Below are positions 40,091 through 53,789 of a stretch of DNA of 64,000 bases, in pieces. Source of the stretch: Himantopus leucocephalus (Eukaryota; Chordata; Aves; Charadriiformes; Recurvirostridae); contig RSEF01000004.1 of NCBI GenBank assembly GCA_003993805.1, forward strand, positions 7,261,845 through 7,325,844, in the 5' to 3' direction. Under the pieces are notes generated by a model that made no database searches, was not told the DNA's origin, and saw nothing but the letters and a program-made list of their open reading frames with translations. The position numbers and the translations under genes were made by a program. The number at the start of each line of letters is the position of its first letter. Within the stretch, counting starts at the first letter, position 1.

Positions 40091-41413
40091 GATAGTTTAA
40101 ATGGTACAAGTGCTAGGTACAAGAACACTTGGGAATAATCAATACTACCTATGCCAAAAGAATAATTGAATTGCATTAGTTTGCCTAAAGATAAAGACTA
40201 GAAGAGGACACAATATTATAGCAGTCATCAGGAAAATAAAAGGCTGTTGAAACGAAGAATGGAAAGATCTGTTCTTCATGTCCACAGTGAATAAGCAATA
40301 GGTTTAAACTCTAGTAAGGAAGCTCAAATCTGGACATTTGGGGGGAAAAAACCATCCTAATAGCAAGGCTAATCAAAAGGACTGCTTGGGATAGTTGCAT
40401 AGTTTCTCTAATAGAAAACTAGATGACAATCTCTCTGAAATGACATGGATCTGTTAATCTTGTTTTAGCAAAAAGAACTGCATTAAGTGACCTCTTGATG
40501 TCCCTTCCAGTGTACTGCTATACAATTAGAAAGGAAGTCAACAGACATCTAGTTTAGACTTTATTTGTATTACTAGAGATTACTTGATTTTCTCTCCCAC
40601 TCAGAAGAAAATACACAGCACTGTGATTACCTGAAATGTAACAGACTAACTAGATAGTGAAGGTGCACAGAATTTATGATGGGGTTTACACTCAGTCACA
40701 TGACCACATTCAAGTTGCTCTTGCATTGGACAATTCCCAGACACTGCAACAGCATCTGCTAGAAACCAGCTTTCTGTACTTTCTAAATTCAAAACACAAA
40801 TTAGGCAACAATAATCTAGCTTTTTGACAGATATTATGCCTTTGCCTTCTGGACAGCATCGTACTGGTCATAATAAAAAACATATAGTTCTCAGTGGGGA
40901 AAAAAATAATGTAAAACTAAAGGCCCAGTGGCCATTTAAATCTAAATTCCTTGTTTTCTTACATTAAGTGGAAATGACTGCAACTGTTTAGCACAAAATG
41001 CCTTTGGGTGTTAGCCTTTCTTGCCACATATATTGAAAAGAATAAGATAATTCTGTATAAAACAAAATTCAGTTTAAATGGATACATATAGATAAAGTTA
41101 TTTGCCCACAATAAAAGAATGGGTTTAATCCAAATAGGTTGGTTTGGTTTTCATTTCTGCCTAAATTTCAGGTCAAAGTATCTCAGAGGCCAAAATTCTT
41201 TACAGAGTTAGTTAACTGTAAATATATTATCTTACCCTGTTGGTATAAATCAGGGATATAATGAAACAGCAGCTACTATGTAAAGTGGTTGGCAAGAGAG
41301 TTCATCTCATATTTACATGCAAACATCATCTTTGTGTGTGCTCATATACAAAAACAATTCTATTGACTTTATCACTGCAAAGCTACAGATAGAAGTATGC
41401 AGCAAATCTCATA
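40091..41413. other. AT-rich non-coding stretch, no gene recognised
   Basis: No open frame of 60 codons or more, and no recognisable mobile element or tandem repeat. Confidence 0.65.
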
Positions 41414-41509
41414 ATTCTCATAATAAATGCTTTATATGTTTTCCAAACTGTTAGCCTTTTCCCAAATCTTCTAAACTTGGAAAATACATAAAACATTTAT
41501 TATGAGAAT
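41414..41509. repeat. Hairpin: 33-bp inverted repeat with 30-base loop
   Basis: The left arm 41414-41446 (ATTCTCATAATAAATG...TTTTCCAA) and right arm 41477-41509 (TTGGAAAA...CATTTATTATGAGAAT) are complementary over 33 positions with three differences. One of these would be a G-U pair if transcribed from the plus strand. The loop is 30 bases. The outer 16 bp are perfect. The 96-base length fits either a pre-microRNA-like stem-loop or a tiny foldback transposon (MITE). There is no symmetrical TA flank. Which explanation is right cannot be told from one copy. Confidence 0.8.
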
Positions 41510-43032
41510 CTTGAAAGAATTGGAATACAAGCCAAAGGACAAATAATAATCTCATTTGTAAACCTTTAAAGATACTATATTCTAAAAACAGTTTTTCTCA
41601 TCTTGCCACTGAGGAAAAGAGAAGGGATACTGGAGTAAACACAGAAAACATTAAGCGATCTTCTATTTTTAGCCCCATTTTTTGAAAATAAATGCTTTTG
41701 AGTGGCTCTAATACAAAGACACTAGTCTTCACTATACTAAACTCACATTGTATATCCGGCTATCCATTAGAAAACAAACATTATTGCCCTCCTGTTTAAA
41801 GAAGACAACACAGAATGTACATATGGAATTTGTTCTTCAAAAGAACAAATGAGCAACCTGGGTAAGTGTGCACAAACAGAAATGAGTCTATAATCCACAT
41901 TTTATTACAACATGAGCTTCAAGAATATAACATTTAATAACAAACTTGTTAGAATAACAGCAGCTTTGGTACTTGAACTTCAGCAAACCCTTTTGTGTTA
42001 ACTACCATCCATTATCCTGTTACTGAGGTAAGACATACTTCAAAGCAGATTTGAAGGCACTAAAAGGCACTGGAGTTTGGACAAATTACAGTCATGGGTA
42101 CATGGAGATAACAGGGACATGAATCCCATCCTAGCAGCAGGGATTATCTGGAAGGATGAATCTGGAATGAGAATTAATTCTGCCATAAAAGCTAACCTGT
42201 GGTCAGGTTGGTTTACACAGAGGCCCTAGGATAATCTATCAATGTCTGCATCTAGTTTCATGGACAGGTAGGTACTGGGATCCACTCTGGAGAATACCAT
42301 TGTTATCAACCATTGGTTTACATACCCTAAATTATACTTATTTATTCTTCAGGATCCTAAGAACTAATCACCGTATCTGGTCGTGGCCAAATCAAGTATT
42401 ACGAGGCACCAGGCACGCAGGCTCAGTATTTAATCAGCTCTAAATAGTCCACCTCACAGCAGTGTCACACTCTAGTGGGCAAGTGAATGGCTAAAGGTGT
42501 ATTTGAATCTGTCTGAACTGGTCCCACAACAGGCAGTCAGTTGCTCTGGAAATACATTATGGCCCAGTGACAAAGCACATCTGACTGTCACAGAAAGAGG
42601 GAGGAATCAGTTTTAAAAGTACACAGAGAAAGCTCTAGCTTGCAAACAGAAGAAGTAAAATGGAACTTCAAAAGGAAATTCAGGCCAGTTCCCAAAGTTT
42701 CTTCATATTGCCTATGACAAAAGCAGTCCCACCTCCTCCCATAGTTAGCTGCCTCTTCCAGCAGTTGTGCTGCCACCTTCCTTACGCCAGCAAAAGTATT
42801 TATGGGGCAATTCCCCTCCTCCCCGCAATTACTTGCATCAGGGAAGGAATCAAGTTTAAAGGTAGCCCAAAAATACCACCTCTGGCCCTCCCTCCTCTCT
42901 CCATAAGAGCAGAGGCTGATTTAATTCAGATAGTCCAGACTGGTTCTTCAGCACCGCAACATTTGTGCTACCGCAGCAGGGAGACACAGGATTGGAAACA
43001 AGTGGTTGAGAGCACGGAAGGACTACTTCCTT

Positions 43033-43049
43033 CAGCAGCAGCGGCGGCG
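43033..43049 (+). repeat. Short CAG/CGG triplet run
   Basis: Three CAG units are followed by GCGGCGGCG, then GTGGCAGCACCCGGG. It is an isolated GC-rich triplet patch in AT-rich DNA. It is too short to be an unstable array and has no supported coding context. Confidence 0.7.
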
Positions 43050-46000
43050 TGGCAGCACCCGGGACATCATAGTCCTGTGGACAGGCTTTACTGATAAAAA
43101 TCTCGCAACTCCACTGCCAGCAAATATACCTTGTAAAATGTTATATCATGTAAAGAAGAAATCATCATTCTGTACAGAAATAAAACCAAAAACTTTGTAC
43201 TTTTGCAAAGGTTCTGCAAAAATAGCAACTCTGAGGCAATGAATATCCATTCACTTTGCCTATGGCCTTAAGATCTCCTTGTCTAGCAGCTATATGTCTC
43301 TTCATTATACATTACTTAGTTTGTTATTTTGCTTTATTCCATCTCCTATTTCAGCCTCCTCATTAATTTTTATGCACTTTTGTTTTCATTTGTATACTTT
43401 TCATCACTTCAGTTCTTAATATTTCAGCAGTCCAATTAGCTACTGCCATATCTTAATCACACCGAGACTCCTTATTCAGCTATAAAAAAAATTTTATTAC
43501 TGCTGTTTTAATGACTGACTGTTATAATAACTATTTTATATAAAATAATTTCTCTTAAAACTTTCCCCATTTCCTTCACTTATCTCTAATTCATTCCACC
43601 TCTCATCATACTTTATATTTTGTTCAGTAGATCTTATATCATCCTAAAATATTTCCTGTACTAAAAACCGATTACCTGGGGAGGGGGTAAGCTTTCACTG
43701 TGTTTCACCATAAACATAAAGATCAAATATTGAAACATTTCCTCCACATTTATCAGACTGTCCTAAAGTTGCTAAATGCAACCCAAAATTGAAGACATAC
43801 TATCTCCACATTAAAAAGCATACTTTTTCAATAAGCATGAAAGTATAGCCCAGACAGGCATTATGAATATAGCACAGAGCTCTGTCATGAGTATCAACAT
43901 CACCAATAAAAAAACATTTCTTCTGAACTGGGAATCCAGCATTATTCTCATCTTTAATTTCTGCAATAGCATATACTTGCAGTGATGTAGTTAATATTTA
44001 CTTCTAGCTTCTAAACTCTCTATCATTTCAGACAGATCATTAACTTCTGTAAGACCTGAGATGCTCATGCTTCTATCAAATAAATCAGAATGAAAATCTC
44101 CAAGTCAAAATGAATCGATCTGATTCTGCCCAAACTACTGAAATGTTTTGTGTTCTAATTATTCATGTTCTGTGAGCTACAAGATTTGTCTGTGGTATAA
44201 AGGTACAGATGAGAGCAAGGTCTTCTGTAAGAAACGCATACACAAATGCTTATGTCATGTTACACTGTATGTACAACTTTGATGCAATATGAATCCAAAC
44301 AGTATTTTAGGTCATTATCATGAAGTACATTCAGATTCAACAATTAACTTTATTTTTTTTAAATTTCTCTTCAGCTGCTATACTTTTAAACTTTAATTTG
44401 TTTTTATGAAGGAAGAATTAAAAGCATTAAAGGAAGTACAAAGTTCTGTATTTTTAATGGTTAGTCTGCATGCATCTAAGTCGTGAAATTGACTTATAAA
44501 ACTCCATCATACTGAACTTCTTGCAAGGGAGGTTGGGACTTTTTTGTGGTTTTGTGTTGTTTTTTTCTTAACTTGCTTCATTCATTTCACAGTCCACTGC
44601 TCCTCTCTGGTGAGGAGGGCTGTAGTTGTACAGTATCACACTTTTACCAGTTTATGCCCTGCAACAGACTTAACCTAAGCTCTTCTGACTCTGCACTATT
44701 ACAACCTACCACTAAGCTGTCTCTGCTTATAAAAACAAATCCTCCTTCACAAATACTTTTTTAGTTCCTCTTGTTATTTTGTTGTCTTTGACTTGAATTC
44801 AGAGAATACTGATATTCAGCAAGGATGTATTAACGGCCTATTTTTGTACGGGGAAATATCTTTATGCGTCTTGGTACCCAAAATGGAGATCTAAATTATG
44901 TTATTATATAATACACTGCATTAGTTTAAGAGAAGCCAGGTGGACATTAGACTTACTGTTGGATTTTAGACTCGGAAGCATAAAATCTTTACAAACCAGA
45001 TCTAATTGTAGTAATATCAGTGTCAATTTCTACCAGCTGAACATGCGATCATGTTTTACAAAACGTAAATTCAGTTGCTGATCCCAAAGGATACCAGAAA
45101 AATGGTTTTGTCAAGTATATATGTTTCCTACAATCATATCCAGTAAATTATATAACAGATTTAAGATATAAATTGATAATGTAATGTTTTATATTTGATA
45201 ATTTGTATAACAGATCACCTGCAGTTCTAGCAGCTTTGGGACAGTTACCTTTCAGAGGTAAATAAAGTAACTTTGTCAGCTGCTGAGATAATTTGATTTA
45301 ATCTCACAGAAATACACAAGCTCATGCTTGTTTACAGTACATTAATTGACATACTTGATTACTACTGATATCTACTTTTTAAAATCCTCTTGTACTTTCT
45401 ACTGAAATATACCATTAAATACTTTAATTTAGCAATGAATGGTACCTCAGACACACAGTTTGCTACTGGTTACCAAAAAAATTAGCACTGATACCAAGAT
45501 ATAATAGGTAGAAGTTGCTCAAATCTGTTTCAATCCTAATTTCTAAACCACTTTATTATTGTTCAAAAATGTCAGTTATGCATTATTTTACACGTTTTCT
45601 TCACTTTGGTCATCTTTTCACCTGTCAGAAAGAAGTCCCCCCCTCCTTTATGGGCTTTCAGCCTTAGGAAACAACCTCACATTTACTCAGTGGGAAATCC
45701 TTTTATAAACTATGTAGCAGCCCAAAGTTTATTTTCTCCTGAAGTAACAGAAGTTGAACTTCAAACAGCTGTTAACAGAGGTGGACAACATGTTTAACCA
45801 GTCTGACTCATCTTTACCTGATGCCCATCCTAAGTACTAGTATACTAAGGAACAATAATATCCTAATAAGGAAGAAAATTAGTTATCCAACATGAGAATG
45901 TTTTCAGCAGAAATTTCAGAAGCAGCTACCATTTATACAATCAACATGTGATACTTCCATCAAACTTATAAATTTAACTGTCTTAAAGACCAGGATAGCA

Positions 46001-46076
46001 AAACAGTCAAATCTCACATACGTTACTATATATGTATCATTTTAAGTTCTCTTAAACCAGAGTAATTCCTACCCGC

Positions 46077-46107
46077 AAAAAAAAACCAAAACCAAACCAA
46101 AACAACC
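46077..46107. repeat. A/C-rich low-complexity tract
   Basis: A run of A followed by irregular CCAAAACCAAACCAAAAC units. It belongs to the same class of AACC-type tracts as 34431-34457. Confidence 0.7.
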
Positions 46108-49100
46108 CTAATAAAACAAAAATTTCAGTCATGATCTTTATACAGATTAAGTTTGACAAGTTTTTTTCAATGCCCTACACCTTTTCTGAAACGCTATATA
46201 TCATATTCATCTAGAAGCCCCACAAAAATGAGTATGTTGAAAATCAGTAACTTGCTGTCTCTCGGCCTTATTAGGAAGCTTTACTGCCTTAACCTAACCT
46301 CTTATCAGTACAATAACACTGTCCTTGATTTGATACCTTCCATTACTCTTGTATATTTGAATAGGTCCATTTTTATAACAATACACAGTCCATTTCCTTC
46401 TTACTATCATCACTCTTCATGTATTCTCCAGAGATGCGTGGACATTTTTCCCATGTTTCAAATTCAAGTAGCTGGCAAGATGCTGTCAAAAACTGGATGT
46501 TTCAGTATTGTCTCAAAATTTTTTGAGACATAAAAATATCATTTCTTCAAGCTATCTTGAACTGCGAGATATTACAAGACAAAATTTAAAATGTCTTGAG
46601 TGAAATTTTTGTTCTGTTCATCAATGCTTCTCTATTTCAGTATGGTCTCTTCTATTTAAGAGTACAAAAGGCAGAATAGATGTCAGCTGAGAAAGACAGA
46701 AACCTCTAACAGAAGGTCAACAAAAACAAAGGACAGTAGAATATATAAAGATTTTACATTAGGTCACCCAATACCATACAGTTACAGTCCATGACCCAAG
46801 AGTCACCCAAATCTGTGCTCCAGTCAGCATGTTTCCCTTTCATGAAGTTGGACTCACACTTCTCATATGACACTTCTGAGGTACAGTACTGACACAGATA
46901 ACTATTCATCCAACCATTTTTGGTTTCCATTAGTAGACTGATATTGATGTGTCAATCCAACTGACCCTGAGCTGGCTATCTGCAGAAATTCACAGGAAGT
47001 AGGCCCAATTACATTGGACTCCTTGTACATGAGCTGTGCATTAACTCTTTCTGAGCACAGCAGTCATTTCTTTGAAGTTTCTGAAGTTCTAAAGCTTGCA
47101 AGGAACAGCACCTTTTGCACTGACTGGGACATCACAAGAAACATCCACAATCTAAATGCTGGGATAAAAGACTGTCCAGCAAAATCTGGATGTATTAAAG
47201 ACCTTGGCACAACTGTGAAAAACCCCCAAAATGAACGACTCCAGAATGCCTAACTAATATTTTGGGGTTTTTTTTCTTCTTTTCCTGTAAGCTGTGAAAG
47301 TATTTGTCCTCCAAATCCACCTCACTATGGAATTTCAACAGACATTCTAACGGTACCCATCAAAAACTTACTACTGATTACTGTTTTCCCCATAAGCAAC
47401 GAGTGTCTGTAGGTGGATTTTGTTCCTATTTCATGATTATAACTATGCAATAATTGGTTATACTTCACAACATACAAAGATAGAAGAATTATAATTATTT
47501 AAAAAATGGAGTTAAAAGATACGCTTCTCCACTGCTTACAAGTACCTTTGTCTCTCTGTACAACACGTTCCTCGAGGATAATAAGATTTAGGAGTTGAAA
47601 GTGCGCTTGTAATCTTAGGTCAATAGGAGTACAATATAGAACAGAAACAATGGAAATATATTAATATTGATTTAGGAATGAAACACTGACAATGCTGAGA
47701 TATTTACTGAGAAAGGCAGTGAGCTGTTAGAAGGAATGAAAATAGATACAAGTTTGTTTCTCAACTTTCTCTGTTTCTAAAGGGAATGAACTTTATCTGT
47801 ATCCTAAATCTGCTCCTCTACCAATCCCAAAGTATTTCGTACATTTAGAATAACAAAAATTATAATAAAGATCATTCTACTCACCAAGTAGAAACTATAT
47901 AAGCTATGGGAAGATATCTGGCCTATTCACAGAGTCCTTCAAGACTCTTCTCAAAGTCAACTCTTAATTCACATCATTAACCTTCTTTTCTATTACTCTT
48001 CTAAAGAATATCCACTATTTTAAGATAGCAAGCTTCTTGTGGCATGTTCTTCTAGGGTACTGAAGTTCTTTATCATCAAACTATACTGCTGTGGAGCCTT
48101 GGAGGAGCTACCATGGGCTTGGATGCCAGGCTGAAGACCGTAGGAACGATGCCTATTTGCAGTAAACAATCATAACAAATGATGGCAACAGAAAATAATC
48201 ACAACAAACTTGTTGCAGTAGTATCTTATTTCTAACTGCAAGAAGTCATTTCCTCCATGAGATTGTCTTCCACTGTTTACAAGATAACAAACAATAACTG
48301 TTCAGTGCTGGTTAGGAAGAAAGAAAAAGGTTACAGAAATTTCTAGGCCAAGCCTAGGTAAATATGACCCTTGTATTTCCACTACAGACATCTAGACACT
48401 TCCAGCTGTTGAAATTATTGCTAAATATATTTACAGTCTTTGTACAATAAAAAGCTTTATTACTTTTACTACAGGCAGAAGAAAAAAGCTTTAAATCTTT
48501 AGTTCTGAAGCAATATCTCCTGTCTTAAAAGCAATGAAGCCTTTCAAGGGAAAAAAACAGCACACTAAAAAAGGTGGTTTATGATATTGTATCTTTGTTG
48601 CAATTTTGGTTCATATATTTTTATTAAGTGTAACCTTTATATGTAAATGAAATGATTATCTAACACAAAGTAGTGTTTTCATAAAGTAAGAATAGGTTTT
48701 ACGTCCTAAAAGATGAAGCAGCATAAACCAGTCAGGCAGCTCAGCATGTATTTGATGGCTGTGAAATGAACTATTTGATTTCCTATTACAGCCATAACAC
48801 TCTGCACTGTACCATAGCCACCAAACCCATGCGATTAGGCAACTAACCTTTCATCAGGAGACAAGTAATATAAAGCAAGTTCTGCATTTCTAATAGGTAA
48901 AATACTTCATTTAAAAATCTAGGCTTGGCAATAACCCTTACATCGTGAAATTTAGAGAGAGAAATGGAGATCATATTCTGAAAACCCAGAGAGAGATGAA
49001 TGTACTTATCACAAACGAAAGGCTTCTAGACCAAATGTGCTGAGTTTATATGTAAAATATTTTTTTTATTCTCTCCCTCCCCTTCAAGTGCAGCAGGCCA

Positions 49101-52100
49101 CATCTAGGAATAGAAAGGAAACTTTACACCTTCTGCTTCCCACATCACGGGGCTGTGAGGCGGAACACAGAACCCTGCTTCCTGGCTGACAGACAGGTCT
49201 AAGGATGCATCACGCTCTTTCGTGAATCAGGCCGTGAGATTTCGGCAACGGTAATCTGTCTGACAATGCTAGCATTGATTCAAAGAAGGGCTTTACAGAA
49301 TCAAAGGAAATAAAGGGAGTCAAATTTTACATTTTAATTTTGTGTACAGCTCTTACACTACAAAGACGACAACTAAAGCCATCAGTTCAATCAACAGGCA
49401 GCATGAAAGTGTTTTAAAGGAGAGGAGAGGATGATTTTTCTAGTAGTTATCATGACAAAACAAAGCATGGCAAGCATGGCATAAGTCTTCCTCACTTAAA
49501 TTTGAATGCAGGACAGAGGCCACCAAATAGTGCTGTATGTCTAGCGCCTCCGGACAAAAACCTGATCAACACTGGATTTACTGAGAGATGTATAGAAAAC
49601 AATAAAATTACCTGACAAAACTAAAAATTCATATCTTTATTTTTCTCTAAAACTCCTCTTTGGTTCAAGCACGTACGGAAGGATAAAGTCTAATTCACTA
49701 TGGGATCACCTGGAAAGCCTGTGGAAGTGTCTCATTTTAACAGGAGTCAAAGTGGCTAAGAGCCAAAGAATTCAGTCTACTCCAATCCCAGCTGGCAAAT
49801 CAAAACCGACACTGAACAGCTTTTTGGGTAAGCAGCTGTCGTAACAATTTTTATTAATAAATTGATGAATAAAATTGTTTTGCTCCTAAGCAAGGTTTTT
49901 TATTCCTAAATCAACAACTCTCAAAAAAAAGTGATTTTTATCAGAGAAAGTCTAGCTATTCGTTATATAAATCTGAATCCTCACAGTCCATCTATTTGTT
50001 ATCTCTTTTATTGTCTTGTTAAGCAGGTGTACAGTACTGAGCACAATGACTCCTCATTAGATCCTGTAAATGCTACAGCAACAATAAAATAAAACAGCCA
50101 TGCAGTTTAAAAACAATCACTGCTTCAGTCTTTGTATTTTTTCTGTTTTTACATTTTGTGGTCTTGGGCGTTCTTTTAATTTATCATCATGAGAGAATCT
50201 GTCAATAGAGAGAGTTATGAAAACAAGATAGGATTGGAGAAAAAAATATATATAGATTTTTACCTTGGGTGATTAAATTCTCACTGACATTAACATATGA
50301 CAACCTGTTAGAATGATTTGTAAGTCTTTACAGTTTTATAAATAGCTTTATCTCTTCATTCCACATGAGGAAAAAGCGAAGTATTATTTATTGTACCTTT
50401 CTACCACCACAGCATGGAATATTTCAAAGACTTATTTTAAGTTTTGTAGAAGTCTCTTGATATTAAAGGACTGCAGATACAAGATGATGAAACCTTCTTT
50501 ATATCTTCTGGCCCCCTGCTGTACATGTTGTTACACACTATTTTGTAAAAGAACTAGCTCTAATCCACACAAAGGAATGCTTTCCTTTTATTGTCACGCA
50601 GTTGTAAAGCTAAAGCAAGCCATCATAATTTCATTAAATCATGCTGAATTACTTAGAAATGCTGAGAAAGATTTGTAATATGTAATGTTTGCTCTACAAA
50701 TGGACTGAATATTTATAATACTTAGTTTATACCATGTTATTTATTCTTTAAAAATGACATATTTGGTTTTGTTTTCTTAGTAGAGCAGAAGGCAAAGTAT
50801 ATTAATTAGGCTATTTACATGATTTCCTAACTTGGAGCAGTGAAAGTTGCCTTCAGCTAGCAAATAATTGGAATTACAATTGCTGGAGATATCACAAGTT
50901 TTTTAATTATATCAAGCTCCATCAAGCTCTGATAGGACATTAATAGTTACTTCCCTTCACTGCCAGTGCTTTTTCTCCCCACTAAGCCATTCCAGTATAC
51001 TCAAAGCCATAAACCAGAGACATATGACAAGAAACAGTAATCTTCCAATTTTATTCCCCAGACTTCAGGTTTACTGGTATATCCCTTTGGGAACATAATG
51101 ACAGATCTTGTCTTTCATAAAGACATTGGAAATAGATTGTAGTCTAAAAGATACCATCAGGTTTTGGATAAGCAACCAGTTTTGTTAGAAATAAAAGTGA
51201 AGTATGAAAAATACGGAAAAGCTAACATAGCAAAAACGTATTTTAGTACTATAGAAAATTCTTGCCAACATGAATATTGTTTTTTCTTTTCTTTTGGAAA
51301 TCAGAGGGGAGGAAGAAGCTCATCAATTCAACATTTCATTTCTAAAAGACAGGAAAAACGCAATCAAACACAACAGTCTCCATGCCAAGAAGAGAATTAT
51401 AGACCATTTCTGATAAGGTGGGTGCAATCTAGGCTTATATCAGGCTTGATTTTAGTTCAGTAATAGGCATTACATACTTTTAGTAAAGCTGTGAATAACT
51501 TTTCTTTTTTCCAGTCTAGCAGTGTTACTCCAAGAACTTTAGATACAAGACTTCGGAGCACTATAGGGCGCTTCAGAGGCAGAAAATGAACCTGGTTCCA
51601 AATGACGATCATAATGAAAGAAGGGGATACACAGACATTACACTTTCAAGCAAAATGCTCCATGATCTGAAAAGATTCTCCTGTGTCTACCTACTTTAAG
51701 CATTTGGCTATTTCTACAGCAGACAGCAAGTGCATACAAAATTTAAGTGAAAATAGGTATCTTACCCCACTGACAGAAGAGGCAGAGCAGGAAGCCAGTG
51801 TCACGATCCTTTTACTTATTGGAAAGTGCCATAGGCTAAACACCCGTAGACTGATTAAATATTTAGCCATGTGGGCAGTTTTTAGAATTTTTTTGCCTGT
51901 TTCTCATTGTTGGATTTATTTCAGGTAACTCCAGTTCCTGAAATGACACTAATAGATCTGCATCATCAAAAAATCCACAGTTCGTGACCTTCAATGTTCA
52001 CTATCTCCAATTTCATATTTCCACCATCTATATATCCCATCAGAACTTTATCTTCTGACTTAAAACATCACACAATACCCTACCTAGCCCCTATGGTTTG

Positions 52101-53789
52101 CAGTGATCATAGATGAGGAGAGAGCACAGAAGAAATAGTTGTGGGGTTTTTTTAAAAAAGAGGGGTAGGGGCAGAATTGTCAGTTAATTTTTTGTCAAAA
52201 TGTTGCCTCTAGCAACACCAGAAAACAACATCCATCTTTTAAAACCACTAGATTATGATGAATACAGAGAAATACACTTATGCAGTTAGTACTGAACGTT
52301 CAAAAATTTTCTTTTTCTCAGATGCCAGGAAGCTGTTTAAAGCTTGGTATTGGGCTGGAGTAACTATTTCAGAAAATCCAGGAAACATGAGAAAAATGGA
52401 GCAAAACTCCAGTAAGCATTTTAAAGACTTCTCTTTGGTGAACTGAAAATTCACTTAACCTCTCAGGAGTTACTGTGCCAAATTTGGACGTTAAATTCAA
52501 TTATAGGGTGTAATGGGCATTTTTATTTCTGCTTCAAGCGCAACTTGCAACACATTGTTGAAGATGAAGCTGCTTCCAAAGCCTCCATTACAGTTTTAAG
52601 GAGAAAAATAACTGCTGAAGTTTTCAGCATTTGTTGCCTGTTAATAATGTGAGTGGCTCAGAAGGAGTTAACAAAACAGGGACCTATCTATGAGGCAGGT
52701 CACCAATTAAGATGAGATTCAAACCCAGACACGTGAATGCACAGCAGCAAAACTCATTTTAGCCCTCCGAGCCCACAGCAAATCCATACCTGCCCATTTA
52801 GATACAATAAATCCCTTCTAACGAGCAGAACTTCATTTTGAACAATATACTATAAAAATCTGAATGTTCTAAATAGACACTGTTCATGACTTTTCTTCCT
52901 CCTGCTGCAGTAACATCGATGTTCTTTTTTTATCTTCATCCTTTGACTTGCCTATTCTGTATCTCTGTCACTAGCACTATGTTAAGAAAAAGCTCCTCAA
53001 AGCAGAACAGAAACTAAAAGGGAATCATGGAAGACAAATGACAACATAATCTTAAACGAGAAAAAACACTGCTAAGGATGAGTGTAAATGGGCAATTCAA
53101 ATTCTACTGCCCAAACACTACAATGCGACAGGGGACTTAGAGACACTAGTGTTCAAATGAGACACAGGTAAACGTATATGCCTGTGTATCTATATGGCTG
53201 TAGCTCCAGGTAGCAGGATGAAGCGCAGACACGCTGCCCATGACAGACTCCAGACCACAGCTCCTGCTACTGCATGACCACCCCTGGAGTGCTGTGAGTC
53301 CCGTTTCAACTTCTTATTACCCAAAGTGCTAGGGAGGCTAAGCTGGTGAAAACACTTGCACTCATCAAGCCTCTCAAGTTCACTGCCTTTCACAGCACTT
53401 TGGGAGATGAAATCGTTTGCCACAGGAGATCTGTCTAACCTTTGACCAAAAATAATAAAAACAACAACAAACCAAACTCAACCTGGCACTATAATCAGAA
53501 TTATTATAATCTATTTCAGCCAGTGGTGGACTGAAGTTAGGGCTAGGAGTTGGGTAACCTGATGTCCTCTTTCTGCCAATATTCAATCTGAATGACAGTT
53601 CATACAGTTGCTCCTCTCATAAACACCCCCCAGCGTTCACTGGTGTTCAGACGAGGTCCTCACTTCAAAGATTATTTAAGGCACACTGGCAACAATGCAC
53701 GAGAGGAAGTTATTTTCTCTGGCTTGCAAATGGGGAAGCTTACATATGAAAAGGCTGTAGCTGAAGATTTTAAAGCACCTGTGAATTGT

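Larger units (their letters stand above)
41510..53789. other. Long AT-rich non-coding stretch, no gene recognised
   Basis: About 12.3 kb without a supportable gene. The longest ATG frame is 42660-43094 (144 codons). It has no recognisable domain and ends in a low-complexity Ala/Gln patch produced by CAG/CGG triplets. A 126-codon frame at 46153-46533 is hydrophobic and Ser/Thr-rich from T-rich DNA and shows no motif. CpG-containing patches occur at 43010-43070 and 49140-49260. No complete mobile element is recognised. Confidence 0.6.

Noticed and set aside
42660..43094. 144-codon ATG frame
   Set aside because: No motif or family resemblance, no promoter or splice context, and the last part is triplet-repeat low complexity.
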